Assembly (NCBI GenBank): GCA_963771705.1
Contig: CAVYUP010000014.1
Span: forward strand, 744,001-808,000
From: DATFVA01 sp963771705
GTDB taxonomy: Bacteria; Bacteroidota; Ignavibacteria; Ignavibacteriales; Ignavibacteriaceae
Reading direction: 5' to 3'
Length of the DNA stretch: 64,000 nucleotides
Translations under genes and position numbers: made by a program
The notes under the pieces: generated by a model
Told to the model about the DNA's origin: nothing
What the model saw: only the letters and a program-made list of their open reading frames with translations
Database searches by the model: none
Shown: in pieces, positions 18,482 through 27,221 of the stretch
How the letters are laid out: each line of letters opens with the position of its first letter
How positions within the stretch are numbered: the stretch's first letter is position 1

Positions 18482-19537
18482 ATGAGTAATAGAAAAATTC
18501 TATTCATCTGCGGTTCGCTTAACCAGACTACTATGATGCATAAAATTTCCTCCCACTTCCCTTCCGAAGATTGTTATTTTACTCCCTTTTACGCCCTCGG
18601 TTTTCTTAAGCAGGCCGGTAAAACAGGCATCCTCGACTTCTGTATCCTCGGCGGTCAGTTCAAAAAAAGAACCTTCGAATACCTTAAAAAACACAACCTG
18701 AAAATAGATTTCGAAGGTGCAGACAACAATTATGATCTTGTTTATACATGCTCCGACCTGATAGTTCCCAAAAACATAAGAAGTAAGAAGTTAATACTTG
18801 TTCAGGAAGGTATGACCGACCCCGAGAACCTGATTTTTTATATGGTTAAATACCTGAAACTGCCAAGGTGGATGGCAAGCACTTCTGTTACCGGGCTGTC
18901 CAATGCTTTCGACAAATTCTGTGTTGCTTCGGAGGGATACAGGGAATTATTCATCAAAAAAGGAGTTGACCCTGATAAAATTGAGGTTACCGGCATACCT
19001 AATTTTGACAACTGCAGGGAATTCCTCAACAATAACTTTCCTCATAAAGGATATGTGCTTGTTGCAACCTCCGATACAAGGGAAACCTATAAGTACGAAA
19101 ACAGAAAAAAGTTTATTGAAAAAGCTAAAAGAATAGCTGACGGAAGGCTGATGATATTTAAGCTTCATCCGAATGAAAACGTTAAGCGAGCAACCGAAGA
19201 AATCGATAAATATGCGCCAGGATCTCTAGTTTATTCATCCGCGAATACTGATCATATGATAGCAAATTGTGATACACTTGTAACCCGATATTCCAGCGTA
19301 GTTTATGTGGGGCTAGCACTAGGGAAGAAAGTTTTTTCAGAATTCAACCTGGAGGAATTGAAGAAACTAGCCCCGATCCAAAACAATGGGACATCTTCCG
19401 CGGCGATAGCTGAAACGGGAATAAACCTTATGAATGCCTCCCCATCGGTGGAGATTAATCCCAGGATAATAAGGACCAGACTAAAGAGTAAACTGCTGCT
19501 GAGATTCCGTTCAAAATTACTAAATGCCGAGAAGTGA
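18482..19537 (+). CDS. Putative GT-B fold transferase in sugar-acid cluster
   Basis: A 351-residue protein with two Rossmann-like halves. The C-terminal half shows FKLHPNENVKRATEEI and then DTLVTRYSSVVYVGLALGKKV, the layout of CDP-glycerol glycerophosphotransferases and related capsule GT-B enzymes. The N-terminus (ILFICGSLNQTTMMHKIS) fits a GT-B acceptor domain. It is the first gene of the plus-strand cluster that makes a presumed CMP-activated sugar acid, so it may be the transferase that uses that sugar. The exact family is not certain. A 288-bp AT-rich upstream region probably carries the cluster promoter. Confidence 0.65.
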   Translation: MSNRKILFICGSLNQTTMMHKISSHFPSEDCYFTPFYALGFLKQAGKTGILDFCILGGQFKKRTFEYLKKHNLKIDFEGADNNYDLVYTCSDLIVPKNIRSKKLILVQEGMTDPENLIFYMVKYLKLPRWMASTSVTGLSNAFDKFCVASEGYRELFIKKGVDPDKIEVTGIPNFDNCREFLNNNFPHKGYVLVATSDTRETYKYENRKKFIEKAKRIADGRLMIFKLHPNENVKRATEEIDKYAPGSLVYSSANTDHMIANCDTLVTRYSSVVYVGLALGKKVFSEFNLEELKKLAPIQNNGTSSAAIAETGINLMNASPSVEINPRIIRTRLKSKLLLRFRSKLLNAEK

Positions 19538-19582
19538 TATATAAATAATTACTCGTATTATCTCATTAAATATTATCACGTT

Positions 19583-20380
19583 ATGAAGATCATTACAGTA
19601 ATCCAGGCCAGAATGGGATCAACCAGGCTTCCCAAAAAAGTGATGATGCCCCTTGCGGGTAAACCTCTAATAATCAGAATGATTGAACGTGTAAGTCTTT
19701 CAGTCTCTGCCGGGACGATAGTGGCTGCCTTAACAAGAGAGACTTACGATGATGAACTGGCAGATTTTCTTGTCAATGAAGGAATTAATATATACCGCGG
19801 GAGTACAAATGATCTGCTTGACAGACATATCAATGCTGCGAGAGCATATGACGGAGATACTGTAGTTAAGATTCCATCAGACTGTCCTCTTATCGATCCC
19901 CGGGTAATCGATAAAGTTATCAATTATTTTGTTTCTAATTACGACAGATTTGATTATGTGAGCAACCTTCACCCTGCCACCTTCCCCGATGGAAATGACG
20001 TAGAAATAATGAGCCTGGCTGTACTGGAAAAATGTGCCAGAGAAGCATCAAGGGATTTTGAACGAGAACATACAACTCCGTATATATGGGAGAACCCGGA
20101 AAAGTTCAGGATCGGAAACGTTGAATGGGGTACAGGACTCGATTATTCCATGAGTCACCGCTGGACAATTGACTATATGGAAGATTATCTATTTATTAAA
20201 GAAGTATACGGAACACTTTATGATGAGAACCCGGAATTCGGGATGAATGATATTCTTGAATATGAAAAGGATCATCCTGAAGTTAAAGCGATAAATGAAA
20301 AATACAACGGGGTGAACTGGTACCGGGACCATCTTGGAGACCTTAAAACAATTAAGCCAGAGCAAACGAAAGTAATTTAG
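19583..20380 (+). CDS. SpsF-like cytidylyltransferase family protein
   Basis: A 265-residue nucleotidyltransferase of the SpsF/NeuA/KdsB group. The nucleotide-binding start is VIQARMGSTRLPKKVMMPLAGK, followed by VVKIPSDCPLIDPRVI with the metal-binding aspartate and by DRFDYVSNLHPATFPDGNDVE. Related enzymes make CMP-sialic acids or CMP-Kdo. Here it probably activates the acid made by the downstream NeuB-like synthase. It begins 46 bp after the GT-B gene and ends one base before the transketolase gene. The sugar substrate is unknown. Confidence 0.87.
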   Translation: MKIITVIQARMGSTRLPKKVMMPLAGKPLIIRMIERVSLSVSAGTIVAALTRETYDDELADFLVNEGINIYRGSTNDLLDRHINAARAYDGDTVVKIPSDCPLIDPRVIDKVINYFVSNYDRFDYVSNLHPATFPDGNDVEIMSLAVLEKCAREASRDFEREHTTPYIWENPEKFRIGNVEWGTGLDYSMSHRWTIDYMEDYLFIKEVYGTLYDENPEFGMNDILEYEKDHPEVKAINEKYNGVNWYRDHLGDLKTIKPEQTKVI

Positions 20381-20381
20381 C

Positions 20382-21239
20382 ATGGACAAAAAGAATAAAA
20401 GAAAGCTTGAAGAAACAGCATTCAAAGTTCGCGAGCACATAATCAGGATGGCGACTGACGGCGGCTGCTTTATAGGTGCCTCCCTTTCGTGTACCGACCT
20501 TCTGGTATACCTTTATTCCAATTTTCTGAATATCAATAAAAATAATCTGAAAGACCCTGATCGGGATTATCTGTTTCTCTCCAAGGGACATGATGTGCCT
20601 GCCCTTTACGGTACCTTTGCAGAACTTGGATTTCTTGAAAAGGACAGGTTAAAGAACCATCTAAAGACAAATGATTTTATTTACTGGCATCCAAATACTA
20701 AGATGTCCGGTATTGAATATCATTCGGGCTCCCTCGGTCACCTCCTTTCAGTCTCGATGGGGGTGGCCAAAGACTGCAAAATAAAAGGAAAGAAGAACAG
20801 AGTTCTAGTGGTACTCGGCGACGGAGAACTAAATGAAGGATCGGTATGGGAAGGTCTGCTTGTGGCTGCTGCCCACAAACTAAATAATCTTACTGTTGTG
20901 GTAGACAGGAACCAGTTCCAGGCCAACATCAGGACAGAAGAACTAATTCCTATTGAACCCCTTGAGAAAAAATTCGAAGCATTCGGATGGACGCCGAGAA
21001 GATGCGACGGACATAACTTCGATGATCTTGAAAAAACATTCGGCAGCGTACCTTTTAATGAACATACTCCTTCTTTAGTTATTGCTGAAACAGTCAGGGG
21101 AAAAGGACTCCCCAGTATTGAGGCGAGAGCAGACCGATGGTTCTGCAACTTTACTCACGACGAGGTTGAACAGCTGCTTAAAGAACTTGAAACAAAAGAA
21201 AAAACCGAATTAAAATCAGAAACTTTAATCGTAAGATAA
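20382..21239 (+). CDS. Transketolase, N-terminal (thiamine diphosphate) subunit
   Basis: A 285-residue stand-alone N-terminal transketolase half. The TPP-binding motif is VLGDGELNEGSVWEGLLVAA, with the asparagine region NNLTVVVDRNQFQA. SLGHLLSVSMGVAKDCK and the FLSKGHDVPALYGTFAELG start are typical. With the next gene it forms a split transketolase that moves a two-carbon ketol unit between sugar phosphates. Its place inside a surface-sugar cluster, rather than with pentose-phosphate genes, suggests a dedicated role in building or shortening the sugar precursor. The spacing of 3 bp to its partner fits stoichiometric expression. Confidence 0.92.
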   Translation: MDKKNKRKLEETAFKVREHIIRMATDGGCFIGASLSCTDLLVYLYSNFLNINKNNLKDPDRDYLFLSKGHDVPALYGTFAELGFLEKDRLKNHLKTNDFIYWHPNTKMSGIEYHSGSLGHLLSVSMGVAKDCKIKGKKNRVLVVLGDGELNEGSVWEGLLVAAAHKLNNLTVVVDRNQFQANIRTEELIPIEPLEKKFEAFGWTPRRCDGHNFDDLEKTFGSVPFNEHTPSLVIAETVRGKGLPSIEARADRWFCNFTHDEVEQLLKELETKEKTELKSETLIVR

Positions 21240-21242
21240 AAT

Positions 21243-22175
21243 ATGAATTACGAAGAATTCCTTTTACAGCTTATAAAAGAAGATGAACGGATCATAGTGA
21301 TGACAGCCGAAAATCGTGCTGCTATAAGGAACCTGCCAAACATTGTGAAAGACAGGTTTATTGATGTCGGGATAGCAGAACAGACCATGATAGGGATGGC
21401 CGCGGGACTAGCATTGAGAGGCAATATTCCGATAGTGCATGCCCTGGCCACTTTTCTTACTATGAGGGCATTTGAATTTATCCGGACAGATATAGGTATC
21501 GGCAATCTCCCTGTTAAACTGATGGGCGCGGTACCCGGTTTCTTAAGTGACGGGAACGGACCGACTCACCAGGCAATAGAAGATATTTCTTTGATGCGCG
21601 GCATCCCGCCGATGAATATTTTCTGTCCCTCCGATGAAGAGGACATGCTTATAGGCTTAAGGGAGGTAATACTTCACCCTGCCCCATTTTATATCAGGTA
21701 TAACAACCTTAAGTCATCGGTAGAACATTCCAGAGAATTTCGGATAGGAAAAGCCGAGATTATAAGTGAAGGCAGAGATATAGTAATCCTCACCTACGGT
21801 ATGCTCCTGAAACAGGCTGTTGAGGCAGCTGATGTGCTTAGATCAGAGGGAAGATCAGTCGGGGTAGTAAACCTCAGAACCTTGAAACCTATTGATGAAG
21901 ACCTGTTAAGAAAAACGTGTCTCAATGATGTTCTGCTGGTTACCCTGGAGGACCACTTTCTTACCGGAGGACTTTACTCTATTTTATCTGAATTCCTTGT
22001 AAAGGAAAAAGCACGATGCAATGTGCTTCCCATTGCGCTTGACAATAAATGGTTCAAACCGGCTATGCTTTCCGATGTACTAGAATATGAAGGATTTACT
22101 CCTGAAAAAATAGCGGGAAGAATAAACAGAGAGCTAATCAGGCTCTCAAAAAAAGCAGAATATTCTATTCAATAA
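21243..22175 (+). CDS. Transketolase, C-terminal (pyrimidine-binding) subunit
   Basis: A 310-residue partner of the preceding gene. It has the PYR domain with the catalytic-type glutamate in FIDVGIAEQTMIGMAAGLAL, the GNGPTHQAIEDISLMRGIP loop and a C-terminal transketolase domain (about residues 185-300) with VGVVNLRTLKPIDEDLL. Split transketolases of this type occur in secondary and surface carbohydrate clusters as well as in primary metabolism. The aminotransferase gene follows 13 bp later. Substrates cannot be read from sequence. Confidence 0.92.
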   Translation: MNYEEFLLQLIKEDERIIVMTAENRAAIRNLPNIVKDRFIDVGIAEQTMIGMAAGLALRGNIPIVHALATFLTMRAFEFIRTDIGIGNLPVKLMGAVPGFLSDGNGPTHQAIEDISLMRGIPPMNIFCPSDEEDMLIGLREVILHPAPFYIRYNNLKSSVEHSREFRIGKAEIISEGRDIVILTYGMLLKQAVEAADVLRSEGRSVGVVNLRTLKPIDEDLLRKTCLNDVLLVTLEDHFLTGGLYSILSEFLVKEKARCNVLPIALDNKWFKPAMLSDVLEYEGFTPEKIAGRINRELIRLSKKAEYSIQ

Positions 22176-22188
22176 TGAGGGAATTATA

Positions 22189-23535
22189 ATGCCTAATAAA
22201 GTTGATTTCAACAAAGATTATCCTGAAATAAAAAAATCGGACGAATATTACCGAAAGGCACTTGAACTGATTCCGTCGGTAACCCAGACACTGGCAAAAG
22301 GCCCTTCTCAGAATATAAAAGGCGTTGCTCCAAAGTACCTGGAAAGAGGTAAAGGTTCGCACGTATGGGATGTTGACGGCAATGAATACATAGATTTCCT
22401 GATGGGTATAGGTCCTCTTTCACTTGGTTATTCTTATGATAAGGTTGACAATGCCATTAAGGCTCAGCTGGAGAAAGGGATAACATTTTCGCTGATGCAT
22501 CCCCTTGAAGTTGAAGTAGCCGAGCTCATCAATAAAATAGTTCCCAACGCGGAATCTATACGTTACAGTAAAACAGGTGCGGATGTTACTTCGGCGGCCA
22601 TACGTGTAGCCCGGGCGTATACCGGAAGGGATAAAGTTTTGTGCTGCGGTTATCACGGATGGCATGACTGGTATATTTCAGTAACCGACAGAAATAAGGG
22701 AATCCCCGGTATCATTCAGGATATGACATACACCTTTAATTATAATGATATTGATTCAGTTATAGATTCAATAGACAACGAGACTGCCTGCGTTATACTT
22801 GAACCTTTTGTATTTCAGGCCCCGGAAAACAATTTTCTACAGGAGCTGAGAAAAGTCTGCACTGAAAACGATACAGTTCTGATATTCGATGAAATGTGGA
22901 CAGGCTTCAGGATCGCCCTCGGAGGCGCACAGGAATACTTTAATGTAGACTCGGATCTTGCCTGTTTCAGCAAGGCTGTAGCCAACGGTATGCCGATTTC
23001 TATTCTAACCGGAAGAAAAGAAATAATGAACGTTCTTGATAAAGAGGTTTTCTTTTATACAACTTTCGGAGGTGAAGCCCTTTCACTTGCCGCGGCTAAA
23101 GCGACCATTGAAGAATTAAGAGATAAGAACGTTCCCGGATATCTTGTAAAACAGGGCAGCAGACTACGCGAAGGATACAACAAGACGGCATCGGAACTAG
23201 ATATGAATTATACGAAATGCACAGGATACGACTGCAGGACAATAATAACATTTGATGCTTCAGCCGGTAACCCCCTTGAGATGAAATCTCTTGTACAGCA
23301 GGAAATGATAAAACGGGGCATACTCTGGGGCGGCTTCCACAATATGAGCTACTCACACAGCGACGAAGATGTAGATTATACTCTGCGGGTTTATAAGGAG
23401 GTACTTCCTATCCTGAAGAAAGCAGTAGAGGAGAAAAACGTTTCAGGGTACCTTCGAGGTGAACCGGTAGAGCCCGTTTTCAGGAAAACCAGTAATTTTA
23501 ACACTAAACCCAAGAAGAAAGAAGCAAAGGTTTAA
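22189..23535 (+). CDS. Class III aminotransferase (glutamate-1-semialdehyde aminomutase-like)
   Basis: A 448-residue PLP enzyme. It shows CCGYHGWHDWYISVTDRNKG as in GSA aminomutases, the PLP-binding aspartate in VLIFDEMWTGFR and the Schiff-base lysine in CFSKAVANGMPIS. The family start RGKGSHVWDVDGNEYIDFLMG is clear. True HemL enzymes make 5-aminolevulinate, but this copy sits among sugar-acid genes and carries a C-terminal extension, so it more likely aminates a sugar or catalyses an intramolecular amino shift. The stop overlaps the SDR start by one base, showing tight coupling. Confidence 0.88.
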   Translation: MPNKVDFNKDYPEIKKSDEYYRKALELIPSVTQTLAKGPSQNIKGVAPKYLERGKGSHVWDVDGNEYIDFLMGIGPLSLGYSYDKVDNAIKAQLEKGITFSLMHPLEVEVAELINKIVPNAESIRYSKTGADVTSAAIRVARAYTGRDKVLCCGYHGWHDWYISVTDRNKGIPGIIQDMTYTFNYNDIDSVIDSIDNETACVILEPFVFQAPENNFLQELRKVCTENDTVLIFDEMWTGFRIALGGAQEYFNVDSDLACFSKAVANGMPISILTGRKEIMNVLDKEVFFYTTFGGEALSLAAAKATIEELRDKNVPGYLVKQGSRLREGYNKTASELDMNYTKCTGYDCRTIITFDASAGNPLEMKSLVQQEMIKRGILWGGFHNMSYSHSDEDVDYTLRVYKEVLPILKKAVEEKNVSGYLRGEPVEPVFRKTSNFNTKPKKKEAKV

Positions 23536-24347
23536 TGGAATCCCCTTCACTCTTTTCCCTCAACAATAAAGTTGCAGTAGTCACTGGTGCGCTTGGTCTG
23601 CTGGGAAAACAGCATTGCCTGGCTTTATCTGAGTCGGGGGCAACTGTAATCGTATGCGACCTGAATGAAAATGCATGCAACGATTTCGCTTTTAGTCTTG
23701 AAGGTGACAGTCTCGGAGTCGGTACAGACATAACCTCTCTGGATTCAATAAAGGAATTAAGGGACAGGGTGATTGACAAGTACAAAAAAATAGACATTCT
23801 GGTTAACAATGCCGCTATAAATGATATGTTTGAAAATCCTTCTGCGGCCGCTGAACTCTCAAAATTTGAGAACTACCCTCTTGAACTCTGGGAAAAGTCG
23901 CTCAAGGTTAATATTACAGGAACATTTCTTTGTTCACAGGTAATAGGATCGCAGATGGCGGAAAACGGTTCAGGAAGCATTATTAATATTGCTTCAACAT
24001 ACGGTATAGTTGCTCCGGATCAGTCTCTTTACAAAAAAGATGACGGTTCTCAGGAATTTTATAAATCCCCTGCCTATCCGGCAACCAAAGGCGCCGTTAT
24101 TTCTTTTACCAGATTCCTGGCAGCCTACTGGGGCGGCAAGGGGGTGCGGGTTAACTGTCTCTCCCCCGGCGGAGTGGAGAACAAACAGGAAGATTATTTC
24201 ATTAAAAATTATTCAAACAGAACACCGCTTGGAAGGATGGCCGCACCTTCCGACTATAAAGGGGCGATTGTATTCCTTTCAAGCGATGCTTCTTCATACA
24301 TGACTGGAGCCAATTTAATTGTTGACGGAGGATGGACAGCTTGGTAA
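23535..24347 (+). CDS. SDR family oxidoreductase
   Basis: A 270-residue classical short-chain dehydrogenase. The cofactor motif is VTGALGLLGKQH, the segment NNAAINDMF is present, the serine is in IINIASTYG and the catalytic pair is in YPATKGAVISF. The C-terminus GANLIVDGGWTAW is typical. An insertion around DQSLYKKDDGSQEFYKSPA lies just before the tyrosine. It overlaps the aminotransferase start by one base and the phosphatase start by 16 bp, so it belongs to the same operon. It probably oxidises or reduces a hydroxyl on the sugar intermediate; the substrate is unknown. Confidence 0.92.
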   Translation: MESPSLFSLNNKVAVVTGALGLLGKQHCLALSESGATVIVCDLNENACNDFAFSLEGDSLGVGTDITSLDSIKELRDRVIDKYKKIDILVNNAAINDMFENPSAAAELSKFENYPLELWEKSLKVNITGTFLCSQVIGSQMAENGSGSIINIASTYGIVAPDQSLYKKDDGSQEFYKSPAYPATKGAVISFTRFLAAYWGGKGVRVNCLSPGGVENKQEDYFIKNYSNRTPLGRMAAPSDYKGAIVFLSSDASSYMTGANLIVDGGWTAW

Positions 24348-24871
24348 CTGATAAAGATCTCAGAGAAAATAACCGGAACCTGGCTGAAAAAGCAAAGAAG
24401 ATCAAGCTGGTTCTAACCGACAGTGATGGAGTTCTGACTGACACCGGCGTATACTATTCTGACGACGGAGAAGTTATGAAAAGGTTCTCCATAAGAGACG
24501 GGATGGGGGTTGAAAGACTTAGAAACGTACTTGGTATTGAGACAGGGATAATCACAGGAGAGTTATCAGGTTCAGTACTAAAAAGAGCCGAAAAATTAAA
24601 CATAATATACCTTTACAGAGGCGTTAAGGATAAGAAATCCCTCCTTTCAGATATATTAAAAGGCTTAAATCTGGAAAAGGAAAACATTGCCTACATTGGT
24701 GACGACGTTAACGATTTGGAAATGATTAATGAAGTAGGTTTATCAGCATCACCATCAGATGGAACCGTATTCGTTCGAAATATTGTTAATTATGTATGTC
24801 AAAACAAAGGAGGAAACGGAGCATTCAGAGAGTTTGCAGAACTGATCATCTCACTGAATACTAATGATTAA
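24332..24871 (+). CDS. HAD-IIIA phosphatase of the KdsC type
   Basis: A 179-residue haloacid-dehalogenase phosphatase close in size to KdsC. The nucleophile motif is LVLTDSDGVLTD (about residues 26-37), the second motif threonine is in GIITGE, and the acidic motif is YIGDDVNDLEM. KdsC enzymes dephosphorylate Kdo-8-phosphate, and relatives act on N-acylneuraminate-9-phosphate. Placed directly before a NeuB-like synthase, it probably removes the phosphate from the new sugar acid. The start inside the SDR gene gives a 16-bp overlap. Confidence 0.88.
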   Translation: MDSLVTDKDLRENNRNLAEKAKKIKLVLTDSDGVLTDTGVYYSDDGEVMKRFSIRDGMGVERLRNVLGIETGIITGELSGSVLKRAEKLNIIYLYRGVKDKKSLLSDILKGLNLEKENIAYIGDDVNDLEMINEVGLSASPSDGTVFVRNIVNYVCQNKGGNGAFREFAELIISLNTND

Positions 24872-24896
24872 TTTTATCATATGATGAGGGCACAAA

Positions 24897-25793
24897 ATGA
24901 ATTCATTTAATTTCAGGAAAATCGGAAACAAAATAATCGGAGACGGAGCTCCGGTATTTGTAATTGCAGAAATCGGAATAAATCACAACGGATCCGTAGA
25001 GATCGCAAAAAAAATGATTGACGGAGCGATTAAAACCGGTTGTGATGCAGTAAAATTCCAGAAGCGGACTCCCGAAATATGTGTACCTAAAGATCAATGG
25101 GGTATAGAAAGGGATACTCCCTGGGGAAGAATGACTTACATTGAGTACAGGCATAAAGTAGAGTTTAATAAGGAAGAGTTTGAAGAGATAGCTGATTACT
25201 GCCGGAAAAAAGGCATTATATGGTTTGCTTCCTGCTGGGATGAAGAAGCACTAGCTTTTATTGAAGAATTTGACCCGCCTCTCTATAAATTTGCCTCTGC
25301 TTCACTCACAGACGAGGAACTGCTTCTAAAGCATAAAGAGCTGGAGAAACCGCTTATGATGTCGACGGGAATGTCGACCATAGAAGAGATCCGCAACGCA
25401 GTAGAAATATTTGGAACAGAAAACCTCCTGATTGCTCATTCCACTTCAGCTTATCCCTGCAAAAATGAGGAACTAAACCTTAGAATGATACCGACGCTGA
25501 AAAAGATGTATCCCGGAGTACCGGTAGGATATTCCGGTCATGAAGTAGGACTGGCCCCTACCTGGGCGGCGGTAGCCCTGGGGGCATGTTTTGTTGAACG
25601 ACATATAACGCTAGACCGTGCAATGTGGGGAACCGACCAGGCTGCTTCTGTAGAGATAGTGGGACTGGAAAGACTGATCTCGAATATAAGGGATATTGAA
25701 TTTTCGCTGGGAGACGGGGTGAAAAGAGTTTACGAGAGTGAATTAAAGAATCTTAAAAAGTTACGACGCGCAAAATCCAGTATTCAGAACTGA
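24897..25793 (+). CDS. NeuB-family sugar acid synthase lacking a SAF domain
   Basis: A 298-residue PEP-dependent condensing enzyme. The TIM-barrel landmarks are VIAEIGINHNGSVEIAKKMID, AVKFQKRTPE, HSTSAYPCKNEELNLRMI, VGYSGHEVGLAPTWAAVALG and VERHITLDRAMWGTDQAASVE. It ends about ten residues after KRVYESELKNLKKLRRAKS, so the C-terminal SAF (antifreeze-like) domain of typical NeuB, LegI and PseI proteins (about 340 residues) is absent. It should add PEP to an aldose to make a 3-deoxy-2-ulosonic acid. A good ribosome site (GATGAGG) precedes the ATG. The aldose is unknown. Confidence 0.88.
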   Translation: MNSFNFRKIGNKIIGDGAPVFVIAEIGINHNGSVEIAKKMIDGAIKTGCDAVKFQKRTPEICVPKDQWGIERDTPWGRMTYIEYRHKVEFNKEEFEEIADYCRKKGIIWFASCWDEEALAFIEEFDPPLYKFASASLTDEELLLKHKELEKPLMMSTGMSTIEEIRNAVEIFGTENLLIAHSTSAYPCKNEELNLRMIPTLKKMYPGVPVGYSGHEVGLAPTWAAVALGACFVERHITLDRAMWGTDQAASVEIVGLERLISNIRDIEFSLGDGVKRVYESELKNLKKLRRAKSSIQN

Positions 25794-25823
25794 TATTTAT
25801 TAATAAGATTCTAATTATACGAT

Positions 25824-26711
25824 ATGCATGTTCTTAAGTTAATATACAATTCGGTATTTAGTTATTTTGCAGGGCTTTCTGCTGCTGAGGCAGTTTCAAT
25901 GATAATAATCGCCTCGTCGGCAGTTATGTTTATTATACTAGAAAGGTTATTCCCCTACAATAAAGGTCAGAAGGTACTGCGCAAAGGATTCTTTGACGAT
26001 CTTGCTTTATATACAATCGCTCAAAGTTATATCCTCGGGATACTGATCTTCAATTATATAATATATTACATCGATAACACTACAGGTATCTCCAGGCTCA
26101 GGCTCTTTGCTGATGTACCAATCTGGATACAACTGGTTTTTTTTACCCTTACCCATGACCTTTACATATACTGGATGCACCGGTGGCAGCATAAAAACAA
26201 ATGGCTCTGGCGGATACATGAGGCCCACCATTCACCGGAAAAAGTTGACTGGCTTTCCGGATCGCGATCCCATGCCTTCGAAATACTAATTAACCAGACA
26301 GTAGAATTTTTACCAATAGTACTTCTTGGCTCACCCCCTGAAGTTATTGCTTATAAAGGCGTTATCAGCGCGTTGTGGGGAATGTATATCCACTCAAACC
26401 TGAATGTACACACAGGAAGACTGCAGAAGTTCATTAATGGGCCGGAGATGCATCGGTGGCATCATACATTAGGAAAAGGCAGGAACAGAAACTTTTCCAC
26501 AAAACTCGCCATATGGGATTGGCTTTTTAACACTGCGTACTTTCCCGAAAATGAAAAAGCTGAACAATACGGTTTAATATCAAAGTTTCCTGCTCATTTC
26601 ATCAGTCAATTTTTCTATGCTTTCCGTCCCTTTAAAAGAAAGAGGCCGGGGAAATCGAAAAAAAGAACTCCTCACAGAACCAGCCAGACTTCAGGTCAAA
26701 CTGTAAATTGA
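25824..26711 (+). CDS. Sterol desaturase/fatty acid hydroxylase family membrane protein
   Basis: A 295-residue membrane di-iron oxygenase. The histidine boxes are HDLYIYWMHRWQH, HEAHHSPEKVDW and MHRWHHTLGKGRNRNFS, and four or so hydrophobic helices surround them. Members hydroxylate or desaturate fatty acyl chains, sterols or carotenoids. It starts 30 bp after the NeuB-like gene on the same strand and may be co-transcribed. A lipid tail hydroxylation linked to the surface glycolipid, or to the ceramide genes at 59.6-63.2 kb, is possible but unproven. The C-terminal 30 residues are basic. Confidence 0.9.
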   Translation: MHVLKLIYNSVFSYFAGLSAAEAVSMIIIASSAVMFIILERLFPYNKGQKVLRKGFFDDLALYTIAQSYILGILIFNYIIYYIDNTTGISRLRLFADVPIWIQLVFFTLTHDLYIYWMHRWQHKNKWLWRIHEAHHSPEKVDWLSGSRSHAFEILINQTVEFLPIVLLGSPPEVIAYKGVISALWGMYIHSNLNVHTGRLQKFINGPEMHRWHHTLGKGRNRNFSTKLAIWDWLFNTAYFPENEKAEQYGLISKFPAHFISQFFYAFRPFKRKRPGKSKKRTPHRTSQTSGQTVN

Positions 26712-26744
26712 GCTTTGTGCTTCGCTGATGATAGTTTCGCAGGA

Positions 26745-27059
26745 TTACTTAATCATGGTCAACAGCATTTTCGTTTTCTGCTGCGCGATCAGTCCGTGGG
26801 GTACATTCGGGGGAAGTATTATCAGCTCACCGGTTTTTACTGTATGAGGCTCTCCCCCGATCTTAATTTCCATTTCTCCCTCAACAATATTCACCACAGC
26901 CTCGAAAGGAGACGTATGCTCAGTTAAAGATTGTTCTTTATCGAAGGCAAAAAGGGTGATATTTCCATTAGGTTTCTTCAAGATCTGCCGACTTACTATC
27001 GAGCCATCCTGATAATTAACGGCGTCCTTTAAAAGTATTGTGTCTGTTTGTTCCGGCAT
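26745..27059 (-). CDS. Small cupin domain protein
   Basis: A 104-residue single-domain cupin. Cupin motif 1 is seen in SLTEHTSPFEAVVNIVEGEMEIKI and motif 2 in GELIILPPNVPHGLIA, with histidines fit for metal binding. Such small cupins are often sugar- or metal-binding proteins, or stress proteins, without a fixed reaction. It converges with the hydroxylase gene and is followed by a 162-bp non-coding gap before nagB on the other side. No specific function is assigned. Confidence 0.85.
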   Translation of the reverse strand: MPEQTDTILLKDAVNYQDGSIVSRQILKKPNGNITLFAFDKEQSLTEHTSPFEAVVNIVEGEMEIKIGGEPHTVKTGELIILPPNVPHGLIAQQKTKMLLTMIK

Positions 27060-27221
27060 AAACTCTCCATTTTTTTCTATTACAGGGGCAACTTAAACCA
27101 GAAGCCGCGGGGAAACCATGACCTAAGTCAATTTCTATCATTTTACGTTCAGGAAGAAGAGAGAATTCACCTCATATTTATTGCGAGTATGAAAACCCTT
27201 ATCAGGAAGGAAACAAAGTTT

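Noticed and set aside
22189..23535. Class III aminotransferase as the haem enzyme HemL
   Set aside because: Its context is a sugar-acid operon, not tetrapyrrole genes, and it has a C-terminal extension; a sugar-related role is more likely, though HemL activity is not excluded by sequence alone.
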